Positions 8,560-17,871 of a stretch of 64,000 nucleotides of DNA are shown here, piece after piece. Position numbers and translations under genes: made by a program. How positions within the stretch are numbered: the first letter of the stretch is position 1; each line of letters opens with the position of its first letter. This DNA is from Selenomonas sp. AE3005 (GTDB lineage Bacteria; Bacillota; Negativicutes; Selenomonadales; Selenomonadaceae): positions 8,072-72,071 of the forward strand of contig NZ_CAJODG010000016.1 of the NCBI RefSeq assembly GCF_905233635.1, read 5' to 3'. Below the pieces are notes generated by a model. The model did not search any database. It saw only the letters and a program-made list of their open reading frames with translations, and had not been told where the DNA came from.

Positions 8560-8592
8560 AAATCCGGTCAACTTTTGTTGACCGGATTTTTT
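8558..8592 (+). terminator. Bidirectional terminator
   Basis: AAAATCCGGTCAAC pairs perfectly with GTTGACCGGATTTT across a four-base TTTT loop and ends in a T run. It separates the convergent P-loop/Gls24 gene and the P-type-ATPase-like gene. Confidence 0.92.
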
Positions 8593-8598
8593 ACGCCC

Positions 8599-9816
8599 TT
8601 AACGCAGGGAATTGATGATAATCAGGAGCAGTGTCAATAACTGTCCGCACAACGCTCCCCAGGGGGGCAGGAAAGGAACGCCCAGAGGGAAGAGAAGGCC
8701 GGCGGCTGCCGGTATGGTTATAAGCCAGGCCGCAACGGCGATGGTTTTGTTTTGGGAAACGCGTTTTAAGGTGTTCTGACTGATATCAATCAGGGTATTC
8801 AAATCCCATAATTGACCGCTTTTGATAAAGATGGCACCCGGAGTCTGGGGCTCGGGGGGAGTTTCGGCAGGTGCGTGTTCGTCGGCTGCCGGAGCAAGCT
8901 CGATGGCTGTGTCAGCGACAGTCTGCAGTTCGGGGGGGATAAAGCCGCGTTCAACGATGGCTACGCCCGTACCGCGTGCTTTGAGCAGCTGCAGTTCCCG
9001 GACCTTGCCCTCAGGGCTCAGCTGACTGTGTACATCATCTAAGCCGGCCTTGCGCCCCAAAGCCTCAGCTGTGCGCTTGTTTTCACTGGTCAGCATGATA
9101 AGGCGCAGGTGGCGGCGTTTTAACTTGCGCAGGGTGCGCGTGGTATCATCGGCAATGCCGTCATCAATGGCAATAATGCCGCGGCAGTATTGGCCGTTGG
9201 CGACAAAAACTGTGATATGGCCGCGTTGTGCCAGCTGGTCGTTTTTGGTGATCAGGTCTGCCGGTACGCTGATTTTTTCGTGTTTGAGCCAGAGCAGGCT
9301 GCCGACGCGCAGGGAGTTGCGCCCAACGATGGCCTCGACGCCGCAGCCGGGAATTTCGTTGAAGGTCGTGGCGTCCAAAAGATTTATATTGCGCTGATGG
9401 GCTGTCTCATAAATGGCCTGGCCTACAGGATGGACGGCCTGCTTTTCGGCGGAGGCCGCGAGAGCCAGCAGGGTGTTCTGACTGACGCCGGCCGGGCAGA
9501 GTGAGGCGACATAGGGACGGCCTTCCGTGATGACGCCATGCCGGCTCAGTACCAAAGTGTCAATGGTGCTGGCTGCGAGAAATTGTTTTTGGGAAGGAAT
9601 GTCGATATCCGCCTGGTCAGCCAGGCGGCGGCCCTTGATAAAGGGGAGATAAGAACTCAGCAGCCAGGGAATGGGCAGGGCGGCGATAAAGGTAGTGACC
9701 GCTATATAAGTGATAATGGGAATGGACTGGCCGTTGCTGAACCAGTAATAGCTCGTGAGAGCAGCTGTCAGCAGCGGCATAATTATATAAAGAATACAGC
9801 TTAGATATTTTTTCAT
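8599..9816 (-). CDS. Degenerate heavy-metal P-type ATPase-like protein lacking catalytic motifs
   Basis: The 405-residue protein aligns by eye with the last two-thirds of P1B metal ATPases, but the key residues are gone. The metal-site CPx motif is replaced by ALPIPWLLS (46-54). The phosphorylation motif DKTGTLTEG reads SRHGVITEG (91-99), without the aspartate. TGD reads TSE (243-245), and the hinge VGDGINDAPAL reads VERGFIPPEL (288-297). The nucleotide-domain HP (129-130) and PGCGVEA (156-162) are kept. Two N-terminal and two C-terminal membrane helices remain of the usual eight. The intact frame suggests a conserved pseudo-enzyme rather than decay. GAGGGAT precedes the ATG. It is monocistronic. 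Confidence 0.8.
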   Translation of the reverse strand: MKKYLSCILYIIMPLLTAALTSYYWFSNGQSIPIITYIAVTTFIAALPIPWLLSSYLPFIKGRRLADQADIDIPSQKQFLAASTIDTLVLSRHGVITEGRPYVASLCPAGVSQNTLLALAASAEKQAVHPVGQAIYETAHQRNINLLDATTFNEIPGCGVEAIVGRNSLRVGSLLWLKHEKISVPADLITKNDQLAQRGHITVFVANGQYCRGIIAIDDGIADDTTRTLRKLKRRHLRLIMLTSENKRTAEALGRKAGLDDVHSQLSPEGKVRELQLLKARGTGVAIVERGFIPPELQTVADTAIELAPAADEHAPAETPPEPQTPGAIFIKSGQLWDLNTLIDISQNTLKRVSQNKTIAVAAWLITIPAAAGLLFPLGVPFLPPWGALCGQLLTLLLIIINSLR

Positions 9817-9881
9817 ATTTATCCCTCGTTTCTCTTATAGCATATTCGGCATGGAGCAGGCGTTTCCCTTTTAAAAAATAT

Positions 9882-9910
9882 TTGTATTACCATGATGATT
9901 TATGTATAAT
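9882..9910 (+). promoter_or_regulatory. Promoter of the rodZ-ylmH operon
   Basis: TTGTAT (9882-9887), a 17-base spacer and a perfect TATAAT (9905-9910) lie about 60 bases before rodZ. They are the only good promoter before the eight-gene operon. Confidence 0.7.
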
Positions 9911-9968
9911 GAGGTATAGTGATGCTTTAAATAGGAGTATCATGTATAAAGGGGAGGTTATTTTTAGT

Positions 9969-10802
9969 ATGATTGGTGACAAGTTACGCAACGAACGCGA
10001 ACGTCAAAAATTAACTATTCAAGATATCGCCAAGGGAACGAGTATTCGTTCCGTGTATATAGACGCCATTGAAAAAGGTGAATATGATAAACTGCCGGGC
10101 AAGGTTTATGCCAAGGGCTTTGTCCGTAATTATGCCGCATTCCTGCGGCTGGATGCCGATGCGGCTGTACATCAGTTTACCGAGGAAAACCATCCGGAAG
10201 ATGTAGCAGCTGCTATGGAAACGGAAGAACGCCTGCAGGCAGCAGAAGAACGTACCCGTAACGAAGTGCGGAATAAACTGGCTACGGGCAGCGACTTCCG
10301 TGAACACGTATCAGAGAGCAACAATCGCCAGAATGCCTGGCTGATTGCTGTGATTGTCTTACTGGTGGCAGGCGGTGCTTATTTCCTGTTCGCCATGGAC
10401 GATGGCAATACGGCCAGCAAGGCTCCGGCCAAACAGGTAACGCAATCGGCCAAGAAAACTACCAGCAGCAAACCAGTGGAAAAGAAACAGGAAGAGCCGG
10501 CTGTTAAGGTAGACGGCGTAGAGCTGATGGCCAAGTTTACTGACCGCTGCTGGACGCAGGTCGTAGCTGACGGCAAGACCGTTTACGAAGGTACGATGGA
10601 AGCCGGCAAGTCGCAGACCTGGAAGGGCAAGAGCAAGGTCGTTATCACGGCCGGTAATGCCGGTGCTGTTGAACTGAGTGTCAACGGTAAGTCTATGGGC
10701 AAGGCCGGTGATGTAGGCCAGGTTGTGGAAAAGAGCTTTACGCCTGATGGCCAGGCTGATGCTGCTAGCAGCAAGGCAGACAAAAAGGATAGCAAGAAGT
10801 AA
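9969..10802 (+). CDS. rodZ: RodZ-like cytoskeletal/cell-shape protein
   Basis: RodZ couples the MreB cytoskeleton to the envelope. The 277-residue protein has an N-terminal helix-turn-helix domain (MIGDKLRNERERQKLTIQDIA, about 1-70), a charged linker, one membrane helix (about 121-140), a Lys/Ala/Thr-rich linker and a C-terminal DUF4115-type beta domain (about 175-255). ATG 9969 is chosen because family members start at this point. GGGGAGG lies 11 bases upstream. An in-frame ATG at 9942 with its own AGGAG remains possible. The stop overlaps the ygiQ start by one base (TAATG). Confidence 0.88.
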   Translation: MIGDKLRNERERQKLTIQDIAKGTSIRSVYIDAIEKGEYDKLPGKVYAKGFVRNYAAFLRLDADAAVHQFTEENHPEDVAAAMETEERLQAAEERTRNEVRNKLATGSDFREHVSESNNRQNAWLIAVIVLLVAGGAYFLFAMDDGNTASKAPAKQVTQSAKKTTSSKPVEKKQEEPAVKVDGVELMAKFTDRCWTQVVADGKTVYEGTMEAGKSQTWKGKSKVVITAGNAGAVELSVNGKSMGKAGDVGQVVEKSFTPDGQADAASSKADKKDSKK

Positions 10803-12667
10803 TGAAAGATTTTTTGCCAATCAGCAAAATAGATATGGCTGACCGGGGCTGGGACGAACTGGATTTCGTCTTTGTCTCCGGTGATGCCTATGTGGACCAC
10901 CCCAGCTTTGGCCCGGCTATTCTGTGCCGGCTGCTGGAAAAGCATGGTTATAAGGTAGGGATTATTCCCCAGCCGGACTGGCATTCTACCAGGGATTTTA
11001 ACCGCCTGGGAAAACCACGGCTGGGGTTTCTTGTGTCTGCAGGGAATATGGATTCCCTGCTCAATAAGTTTACGGCAGCCAAGAAAATGCGTCATCAGGA
11101 CGCTTATTCACCGGGGGGACGCTCCGGCCATCGCCCCGAACGGGCGACTATTGTCTATTGCAACCGCCTGCGGGAACTATATCCTGATGTGCCTATCATT
11201 ATCGGCGGCATTGAGGCCAGTCTGCGGCGGCTGGCTCATTATGATTACTGGTCTAATAAAGTCCGCCGTTCCATGCTTGTGGACAGCGGTGCTGACCTGC
11301 TCATATTTGGCATGGGTGAACGGGCTTTACTGCAGGTGGCAGCTGATTTGCAGCAGGGCGTGGAAATCGGCAATATTCAGGACGTGCCGGGAACCTGTTA
11401 CAAGGTGCCCAATATGGATTATGTCTGGGATTATCTGCCCCTGCCCTCGTTTGCCGAGGTAGCGGCTGATAAAATGCAGTTTGCCGCTGCTTTTAAGCTG
11501 GAGTATCTGGAACAGGACGCCTTCCGCGGCCGCAAGCTGGCCCAGCAAAATGATGAATGGTGCGTAGTGCAGAATCCGCCGGCCAAACCATTGTCCGAAA
11601 CGGAAATGGACGAAATATATGATTTGCCCTATCAGCGGACCTGGCACCCCATTTATGACAAGGACGGCGGTGTACCGGCTATTGCGGAGGTACAGTTCAG
11701 CCTGCTGAGCCAGCGCGGTTGTTTTGGCGGCTGCAATTTCTGTGCGATAATCTCCCATGAGGGGCGGATTATTCAACGGCGCAGTCATGCCTCCCTGCTG
11801 CGTGAGGCCAGGATACTTACCCGGCAGCCGGGCTTTAAGGGCTATATCCATGATGTGGGCGGCCCTACGGCAAATTTCCGGCGCACGAGCTGTGACGGAC
11901 AGCTGGAGCGGGGAACCTGCCGTGGCAAGCCGTGCCTCTCACCGGTACCCTGTAAGAATCTGATAGCTGACCATAGCGATTATATAAAGCTGTTACGTGA
12001 GCTGCGCGCAATTCCCGGGGTGAAGAAGGTCTTTGTCCGTTCCGGGGTGCGGTTTGACTACCTGCTGCTGGCCAAGGACGAATTTCTGGAAGAACTGTGC
12101 AAGTATCATATCAGCGGTCAGTTGAAGATAGCGCCTGAACATATCACTGACAGGGTGACGCGGATGATGGGCAAGAGCAATCGTAAAGTTTATGAGCGCT
12201 TTGTCGATAAATTTACGGCGATGAATAAGAAATTGGGTATGAAACAGTATCTGGTGCCCTATTTCATGTCCAGTCATCCCGGTTCCAAGCTCGAAGATGC
12301 CATTGAACTGGCCGAATTTATCCGGGACCGGGGCTATCATCCCCAACAGGTGCAGGACTTCATTCCGACACCGGGAACCCTGTCCACCTGTATGTGGTAT
12401 ACGGGGATAGACCCGTTGACGGGAGAGGCGGTGTATTCTGCCAAGTCCCATGAAGAAAAATTGATGCAAAGAGCTTTGATGCAGTATTGGCTGCCTAAAA
12501 ATCAGGCTATTGTGCGTAAGGCCCTGACCAAGGCCGGGCGGTTGGATTTAATCGGTTATGAGAAAAAATGCCTGGTGCGCCCGGAGAGCAAAAATGACAA
12601 GTCAAAAATGACAGGTCAAAAAGCTGGCAGGCCCAAAAACAATGTGAAAAAGAAGGTGCGGCGATGA
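10802..12667 (+). CDS. ygiQ: YgiQ-family radical SAM protein
   Basis: The 621-residue protein belongs to the large YgiQ/UPF0313 radical SAM family. Its N-terminal half resembles a B12-binding-like domain (GGIEASLRRLAHYDYW near 137-152). The cluster motif CFGGCNFC follows near residue 307. The C-terminus is lysine-rich and includes two adjacent TGACAxGTCA-like stretches at the DNA level (12595-12618). The reaction of YgiQ is not known. It overlaps nrdR by four bases and rodZ by one base, which places it firmly in the operon. Confidence 0.9.
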   Translation: MKDFLPISKIDMADRGWDELDFVFVSGDAYVDHPSFGPAILCRLLEKHGYKVGIIPQPDWHSTRDFNRLGKPRLGFLVSAGNMDSLLNKFTAAKKMRHQDAYSPGGRSGHRPERATIVYCNRLRELYPDVPIIIGGIEASLRRLAHYDYWSNKVRRSMLVDSGADLLIFGMGERALLQVAADLQQGVEIGNIQDVPGTCYKVPNMDYVWDYLPLPSFAEVAADKMQFAAAFKLEYLEQDAFRGRKLAQQNDEWCVVQNPPAKPLSETEMDEIYDLPYQRTWHPIYDKDGGVPAIAEVQFSLLSQRGCFGGCNFCAIISHEGRIIQRRSHASLLREARILTRQPGFKGYIHDVGGPTANFRRTSCDGQLERGTCRGKPCLSPVPCKNLIADHSDYIKLLRELRAIPGVKKVFVRSGVRFDYLLLAKDEFLEELCKYHISGQLKIAPEHITDRVTRMMGKSNRKVYERFVDKFTAMNKKLGMKQYLVPYFMSSHPGSKLEDAIELAEFIRDRGYHPQQVQDFIPTPGTLSTCMWYTGIDPLTGEAVYSAKSHEEKLMQRALMQYWLPKNQAIVRKALTKAGRLDLIGYEKKCLVRPESKNDKSKMTGQKAGRPKNNVKKKVRR

Positions 12668-13140
12668 GATGCCCATATTGTAAAAATAATGACAGTCGTG
12701 TTATTGATTCCCGGTCGGCAGAAGAAGGGGCAACTATCCGCCGCCGCCGTGAATGTACTGCCTGCGGACGGCGGTTCACCACTTATGAAGTGGTGGAAAA
12801 GCAGCCGCTGATGGTAGTGAAACAGGACGGGCGACGGGAAGTGTTCAAACGGGAAAAAATATTAAACGGTATTATCCGTGCCTGTGATAAACGGGATATT
12901 TCTCTCGAGAGTATTACCAATCTGACCAACGAAATCGAGCGCGATATCCGCAATACGATGGAACAGGAAGTGTCCACCAGCGATATCGGCAAATTGGTGA
13001 TGAACCGTCTGAAGGATTTTGATGAAGTGGCATATATCCGTTTTGCGTCCGTGTATCGGAAGTTTGCCGATATCAGCAGCTTTATGGAGGAACTGCGTGA
13101 GTTGCAGGCCCATAAGACCAGTGGCAATGGTCATGAGTAA
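12664..13140 (+). CDS. nrdR: Ribonucleotide reductase transcriptional repressor NrdR
   Basis: This is a full-length 158-residue NrdR: a zinc ribbon (CPYC at 3-6, CTAC at 31-34) followed by an ATP-cone domain (about 49-139). NrdR senses dATP/ATP and represses nrd operons through NrdR boxes. The gene overlaps ygiQ in an ATGA arrangement. No ribonucleotide reductase gene lies in the window, so its targets are elsewhere. Confidence 0.97.
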   Translation: MRCPYCKNNDSRVIDSRSAEEGATIRRRRECTACGRRFTTYEVVEKQPLMVVKQDGRREVFKREKILNGIIRACDKRDISLESITNLTNEIERDIRNTMEQEVSTSDIGKLVMNRLKDFDEVAYIRFASVYRKFADISSFMEELRELQAHKTSGNGHE

Positions 13141-13166
13141 GGAATAATTGTGGAGGAGTACAGCAG

Positions 13167-14888
13167 TTGGCTTGGCAGTTAAAACAGGAGTTAAAGGAAA
13201 CTTTGGCGGCAGAGGAAGGTTATTACCGCTATCCTTTGGGCACCCGTCTGCCCGTAGCGCTGGTGTATCCTAATTCATATTTTGTGGGCATGTCTAACCT
13301 GGGGCTGCATATAATCTACGAACTGCTGAATAAGCGCAGTGATACGGCTTGTGAACGGGTGTTCCTGCCGGAACGCAAGAGTTTGGAACGCTATGAAAAC
13401 ACCAGAACGCCGCTGATGAGCATTGAAAATCAGCTGCCTTTGCTGCAGTTCCCCTTGTTGGCTTTTGTGCTGTCCTTTGAAATGGATTACTTCAACGTCG
13501 TAAAAATGCTGACGCTGGGCAAGGTAAAGGTATGGGCCGAGGAACGCGGTGATATGGACCCCGTGGTCATCGCCGGCGGCCCTTGTGCGACCTTTAATCC
13601 CGAGCCTTTGGCAGAGGTTATTGACGCCTTCATCATCGGTGAAGGGGAAGTAATTATGCCGGCTTTTATGGATACGTTCTATAAGGCCCGGCAGGAAGGT
13701 GTCAGCCGTCAGCAGCTCCTGCAGCGGCTGGCGCAGGTGCCTGGTGTTTACGTGCCTTCGTTATATGAACATCGTTACGAAGATGACCGGCTGACGGCGG
13801 TAATTCCGCAGGACGGTGCGCCGGCCAGTGTTTCCCGGCAATGGGTACGTAATCTTGACGAGTATCCGGCCCATACTGTGGTGCGGACGGAAAATACGGA
13901 GTTCAACTTCTATCTTATCGAAACCGCCCGTGGCTGCGGCCGCCATTGCCGTTTTTGTATGGCCGGCTACTGTTTCCGCCGTCCCCGTAACCGTTCCCTG
14001 GACGTGGTGACCAGGGAGGTCAAAGAGGCGCTGCAGTATAAAAAGCGCATTGGCCTGATGGGGGCAGCGATTTCCGATTATCCGGAAATCAATGAACTGT
14101 GCAAGGATATTCTGGGCGAAGGTTTATCCATGTCGGTAGCCTCTTTCCGGGCTGACTCTGTCACCCGGGAACTGGTGGACTCGCTGGCACAAAGTGGTCT
14201 GAAAACCCTGACGATGGCACCGGAGGCTGGCAGCTCCCGTATGCGTGCCATTATCAACAAGGGCATTGAGGAAGAACATCTCTTCCGCGCCATGGATATG
14301 GGACTACAGGCCGGGATACGTCACTTCCGCCTCTACATTATGGTCGGTCTGCCCTTTGAAACCGATGATGATGTGGACGCCATTGTTGACCTGGCCGGCC
14401 GGCTTAAAGACTACATGGAGGAGCAGGGCAGCAAGGGCACGCTTACCCTTAGCGTCAATCCCTTTATTCCCAAGCCGTTTACGCCATTCCAATGGCTGCC
14501 TATGGCCGATAAGAAATACGTGGAACGGGCCTTTAAAAATCTGACGCAGGGGTTGCGCAAGCGGAAAAATATCATCGTGGGCGTGGAATCTCCCAAGGAG
14601 GCCTACATTCAGGGCGTACTGGCCAGGGGTGACCGCCGGGTGGGGAAGGCGCTGCTGAAGGCCTGTGAACTGGGCGGCAGCAAAGCCTTTAAACGCGCGT
14701 TGAAGGAATGCGGCCTGCAGGCCGCAGATTACCTGTACCGGCGCCGGGAAGAACATGAAGTGTTCCCCTGGGAGGTGCTGGATATGGGCTTTACCAGGGA
14801 ATATATTTACCGGGAGCTCGGCAAGGCCGAGGCCCTGCAGCCAACCTTGCAATGCTTTGCGGGCTGCCATCGTTGCGGTGTATGTTAG
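13167..14888 (+). CDS. B12-binding/radical SAM protein, TIGR03960-like
   Basis: The 573-residue protein has an N-terminal cobalamin-binding-like domain (about 1-190, with GGPCATFNPEP and GEGE) and a radical SAM domain whose cluster motif CGRHCRFCMAGYC starts near 255. The C-terminus ends in a cysteine-containing tail (FAGCHRCGVC), typical of the TIGR03960 group. In many Firmicutes this group is near ribosome- or division-linked genes and is often paired with a TIGR03936 partner, which I do not see here. The start is TTG 13167, preceded by GGAGGAG. The reaction is unknown. Confidence 0.85.
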   Translation: MAWQLKQELKETLAAEEGYYRYPLGTRLPVALVYPNSYFVGMSNLGLHIIYELLNKRSDTACERVFLPERKSLERYENTRTPLMSIENQLPLLQFPLLAFVLSFEMDYFNVVKMLTLGKVKVWAEERGDMDPVVIAGGPCATFNPEPLAEVIDAFIIGEGEVIMPAFMDTFYKARQEGVSRQQLLQRLAQVPGVYVPSLYEHRYEDDRLTAVIPQDGAPASVSRQWVRNLDEYPAHTVVRTENTEFNFYLIETARGCGRHCRFCMAGYCFRRPRNRSLDVVTREVKEALQYKKRIGLMGAAISDYPEINELCKDILGEGLSMSVASFRADSVTRELVDSLAQSGLKTLTMAPEAGSSRMRAIINKGIEEEHLFRAMDMGLQAGIRHFRLYIMVGLPFETDDDVDAIVDLAGRLKDYMEEQGSKGTLTLSVNPFIPKPFTPFQWLPMADKKYVERAFKNLTQGLRKRKNIIVGVESPKEAYIQGVLARGDRRVGKALLKACELGGSKAFKRALKECGLQAADYLYRRREEHEVFPWEVLDMGFTREYIYRELGKAEALQPTLQCFAGCHRCGVC

Positions 14889-14981
14889 TACAGCATATCT
14901 ATAGACTGATTTAGACGTTTTTTTAGTTTATATATGGACGCTGGGTTACACCTGTGTTATTTTATAATAGTAGGTGATAAT

Positions 14982-15803
14982 GTGAGTTATGTACTGGAAC
15001 ACTTAGGTAATAATCTATGGCGGGGACGTTTTACGTCCTTTGACGAAAAAATTTGTCAGCATGGCTTTGCCGGCAGACTGGGGGGCGTAAGCAGCGAACC
15101 TTATAAATCGCTGAACCTCGGACTCCATGTCGGAGATAATCCCAAAGACGTATGGCAGAACAGGCAGATATTCTGTCAGTTGCTCGGTTTGCCGGCCACC
15201 AGGCTGGTTACGCCGGAGCAGATTCACGGTGACAGGATTGTCCGTGTCACGGAAGAAGATGCCGGCCGGGGGGCAAAGGAATATGCGGAGGCCATCGCCG
15301 GTACAGATGCACTTATCACAGATGTGCCGAACCTGCCCTTGTTCCTCTGCTTTGCCGATTGTACGCCGGTGGTTTTCCTGGACCCGGAAAAGCGGGCTAT
15401 AGGGATAGCTCATGCCGGCTGGAAGGGGACGGTGGCTGGTATTGCCGCCAAGACTGTGGCGCGGATGACGGCGGAATTTGGCTGCAAGCCTGCAGATATA
15501 ATTGCCGGTATTGGCCCAGCCATCGGTCCTTGCTGTTATGAGGTCGGGGCAGAGGTAGCGGCTAAATTCCGGGAGGCTTTTCCTGAGGACAGTGAGGCTG
15601 TTATAAGTTCTGATAATGGCAGGCTGCATGTGAATCTTTGGGAGGCCAATCGCCGCCAGCTGTTGCAGGCAGGCCTAAAGCGTGATAATATCGAAATGGC
15701 TGATACCTGTACGGCCTGTGAACATCAATGGTATTTTTCCTATCGGGCTGACGGCGGCCGGACGGGGAGAATGGCAGCCATTATCGCTTTGAAAGGGGAA
15801 TGA
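14982..15803 (+). CDS. pgeF: Peptidoglycan editing factor PgeF (YfiH/DUF152 family)
   Basis: About 273 residues of the YfiH/LACC1 family, copper/zinc-type oxidoreductases and purine nucleosidases. In E. coli the family protein removes wrongly incorporated L-Ser from peptidoglycan precursors. Visible motifs are PEQIHGDRI, FADCTPVVFLDP, HAGWKGT and GPCCYEVG, which hold the metal-binding His and Cys residues. GTG 14982 preceded by TAGGTGA is favoured over the in-frame ATG at 14934, since the family normally begins about here. It lies 93 bases after the radical SAM gene and abuts yggS. Confidence 0.9.
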   Translation: MSYVLEHLGNNLWRGRFTSFDEKICQHGFAGRLGGVSSEPYKSLNLGLHVGDNPKDVWQNRQIFCQLLGLPATRLVTPEQIHGDRIVRVTEEDAGRGAKEYAEAIAGTDALITDVPNLPLFLCFADCTPVVFLDPEKRAIGIAHAGWKGTVAGIAAKTVARMTAEFGCKPADIIAGIGPAIGPCCYEVGAEVAAKFREAFPEDSEAVISSDNGRLHVNLWEANRRQLLQAGLKRDNIEMADTCTACEHQWYFSYRADGGRTGRMAAIIALKGE

Positions 15804-15805
15804 CC

Positions 15806-16507
15806 ATGAGTCATGATATTGCCAAAGCCTATCAAGATGTGCTGGCGGAAATTGCGGCAGCCAAGGCCAGGCGTACAGAAGTACCCCGGGAGGCAGAGGT
15901 AACGCTGGTGGCCGTGACCAAAAATCACGATGTTGCGGCTATGCAGACAGCTATTGCTGCCGGTGCTGTTCACGTGGGAGAAAACCGTGTGCAGGAGGCA
16001 GCCAGGAAGTACGCGGAAATCGGTGCTGCTGTCAAGTGGCATATAATCGGCCATTTGCAGACCAACAAAGTCCGGCAGGCCGTGAAGTTTGCCGCTTTAA
16101 TCCATTCGGTTGATACCCTGCATTTGGCAGAAACCATCGACAGTGAGGCTGCACGTATCGGCAAAGTGCAGGACGTGCTGGTGCAGGTTAATCTGGCTAA
16201 GGAAGATAGTAAATCCGGTGTCTACGCCGAAGACCTGGAGGATTTGCTGTTTAAGGTCGACAGCCTGCCTAACCTGCGGCTCAGGGGACTTATGTGCATG
16301 GCGCCTCACTATGAGGACGCAGAACAGTGCCGCCCGTTGTTCAAAAATATGTATAAAATTTACAAAAAGATACAGGAGTTTGACTATCAAAGGGCGAATA
16401 TTAACTATTTGTCAATGGGAATGACCAATGATTATCAAATTGCTGTAGAAGAGGGGGCTAATATCGTTCGTGTAGGTACAGCGATATTTGGGCCGCGTCA
16501 GTATTAA
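15806..16507 (+). CDS. yggS: YggS/PLPBP pyridoxal-phosphate homeostasis protein
   Basis: The 233-residue protein is a full-length member of the single-domain alanine-racemase-like PLP-binding family. The PLP lysine is in LVAVTKNH, and later blocks are GENRVQEA, WHIIGHLQTNK and the closing VRVGTAIFGPR. It buffers PLP rather than catalysing racemisation. ATG 15806 is seven bases after GAAAGGGG; the in-frame ATG at 15800 is only one base after it. In Firmicutes yggS typically sits just before sepF, as here. Confidence 0.94.
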   Translation: MSHDIAKAYQDVLAEIAAAKARRTEVPREAEVTLVAVTKNHDVAAMQTAIAAGAVHVGENRVQEAARKYAEIGAAVKWHIIGHLQTNKVRQAVKFAALIHSVDTLHLAETIDSEAARIGKVQDVLVQVNLAKEDSKSGVYAEDLEDLLFKVDSLPNLRLRGLMCMAPHYEDAEQCRPLFKNMYKIYKKIQEFDYQRANINYLSMGMTNDYQIAVEEGANIVRVGTAIFGPRQY

Positions 16508-16521
16508 AAAGGGGACGAATC

Positions 16522-17052
16522 ATGAGTATTATCGATAAAGTCTGTGGAAAAATGGGGCTGATGGATCCTGTTGATGATAAACTGGATAAGTATGACAAAT
16601 ATGATAAATATGATAAATATGAAGAAGATTTAGGCACAGAAGAATCAGATCTGCGGGAAGAAGAGGAAGAGAGATTTGATATGAGTCATGAACGCAATGA
16701 TAGTGCCCGGAACGTGGTAGATTTTCAGTCGGCAGCATCTGCCCGGGAGAACGGAACTGTCACTAATATGAAGATGAAGGTTATTGTCATCGAGCCTAAG
16801 ACCTTTGATGATGCCCAGCAGGTAGCCAACAATCTGCGTGAGAAGAAACCTGTCGTCATCAATTTTGAAAAGACTGAGGCAGAAGATGCCAAGCGCATTA
16901 TCGACTTTATCAGCGGTACGACCTATGCCCTGAACGGTGAAATCAAGAAGGTAGGGCATAATGTATTCCTGTGTGCGCCGAGCAATGTCAATGTCAGCTA
17001 CACGGAAGAAGAACGCAAGGTATCTACGGAAATGCCGTGGCTGAATAAGTAA
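16522..17052 (+). CDS. sepF: Cell division protein SepF
   Basis: The 176-residue protein ends in the conserved SepF domain (about 85-170: IVIEPKTFDDAQQVANNL and DFISGTTYALNGEI). SepF bundles FtsZ and anchors the Z ring to the membrane through its N-terminal amphipathic helix (MSIIDKVCGKMGL). Between the two is a linker with four DKY repeats (about 22-33), encoded by tandem nine-base units, followed by an acidic stretch. The linker is longer and more repetitive than in Bacillus. A ribosome site of the AAGGGGA type precedes the ATG. It is co-transcribed with yggS and ylmH. Confidence 0.94.
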   Translation: MSIIDKVCGKMGLMDPVDDKLDKYDKYDKYDKYEEDLGTEESDLREEEEERFDMSHERNDSARNVVDFQSAASARENGTVTNMKMKVIVIEPKTFDDAQQVANNLREKKPVVINFEKTEAEDAKRIIDFISGTTYALNGEIKKVGHNVFLCAPSNVNVSYTEEERKVSTEMPWLNK

Positions 17053-17070
17053 GAGACGGCGGTAATACTC

Positions 17071-17865
17071 ATGGGTAGTGAACAAAAAGAAAAGTTAATC
17101 CGGTTTTATAAAGGCACCGAAGGTGAAGAAACCGTAATTAAATTAGTGGACCTCGCTGAAAATGTTCAGCGTACGCAAAAATTCCGCTTGTCGGGGTTTC
17201 TTGACCCCTATGGTCAGGAAATTGCGGAAACCGTAGCTGCTAACTACGGCAATATCCGTGTGGATTTTGCCGGCGGCTATCAGGGGGCTGAACGCGCCCG
17301 GGCTGTATTTATACACGAGGATTTTGGCGGCACGCCGGCTGGCTTTGACATTGACTGTATCAAAGCCCAGTGGAATGGCCAGTTTGCCCGGCTTAGTCAT
17401 CGTGATGTTTTGGGGGCTTTGATGGGCCTGGGCATTGAACGTGACTGTATCGGTGACCTGCTCGTGACCAACGACAGTGTACGTATTCTGTGCCAGACGA
17501 AGATGGCGGATTTTCTGCTGCTGAATCTGACGAAAATCGGTGCTGTGGGTGTGGAATGCACCCGGGCGGACCTGGCAGAAATCGCCCCCAAGGAAGAACG
17601 GTGCAAGGAGATTCGCGCTACCGTAGCCTCCCTGCGCGTCGATTCCATTGCGGCCGCCGGTTTTGGTTCGTCACGCAGCAAGGCCGCCTCGGATATTGCT
17701 GCTGACAAACTCAAAATAAACTGGCAGCCGGTCAAAAGTGCCTCGCAAAATGTCAAAGAGGGGGATATCCTCTCCATGCGCGGCAGAGGGCGGTTGGAAG
17801 TGGCAGAGGTCAGAGGAACGACCAAAAAAGGCCGTACTGTAGTGGTACTTAAAAGATATTTATAA
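17071..17865 (+). CDS. ylmH: YlmH-like S4-domain RNA-binding protein
   Basis: The 264-residue protein matches YlmH, found in the sepF-ylmG-ylmH-divIVA group of Gram-positive bacteria. In Bacillus it acts in ribosome rescue. The N-terminal 170 residues form the YlmH-type domain (ERDCIGDLLV about 120-130). An S4 RNA-binding domain starts near residue 185 (LRVDSIAAAGFGSSRSKAASDIAADKL) and runs to the end. It is the last gene of the rodZ operon, followed by a strong terminator. Confidence 0.9.
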   Translation: MGSEQKEKLIRFYKGTEGEETVIKLVDLAENVQRTQKFRLSGFLDPYGQEIAETVAANYGNIRVDFAGGYQGAERARAVFIHEDFGGTPAGFDIDCIKAQWNGQFARLSHRDVLGALMGLGIERDCIGDLLVTNDSVRILCQTKMADFLLLNLTKIGAVGVECTRADLAEIAPKEERCKEIRATVASLRVDSIAAAGFGSSRSKAASDIAADKLKINWQPVKSASQNVKEGDILSMRGRGRLEVAEVRGTTKKGRTVVVLKRYL

Positions 17866-17871
17866 ATTTAG

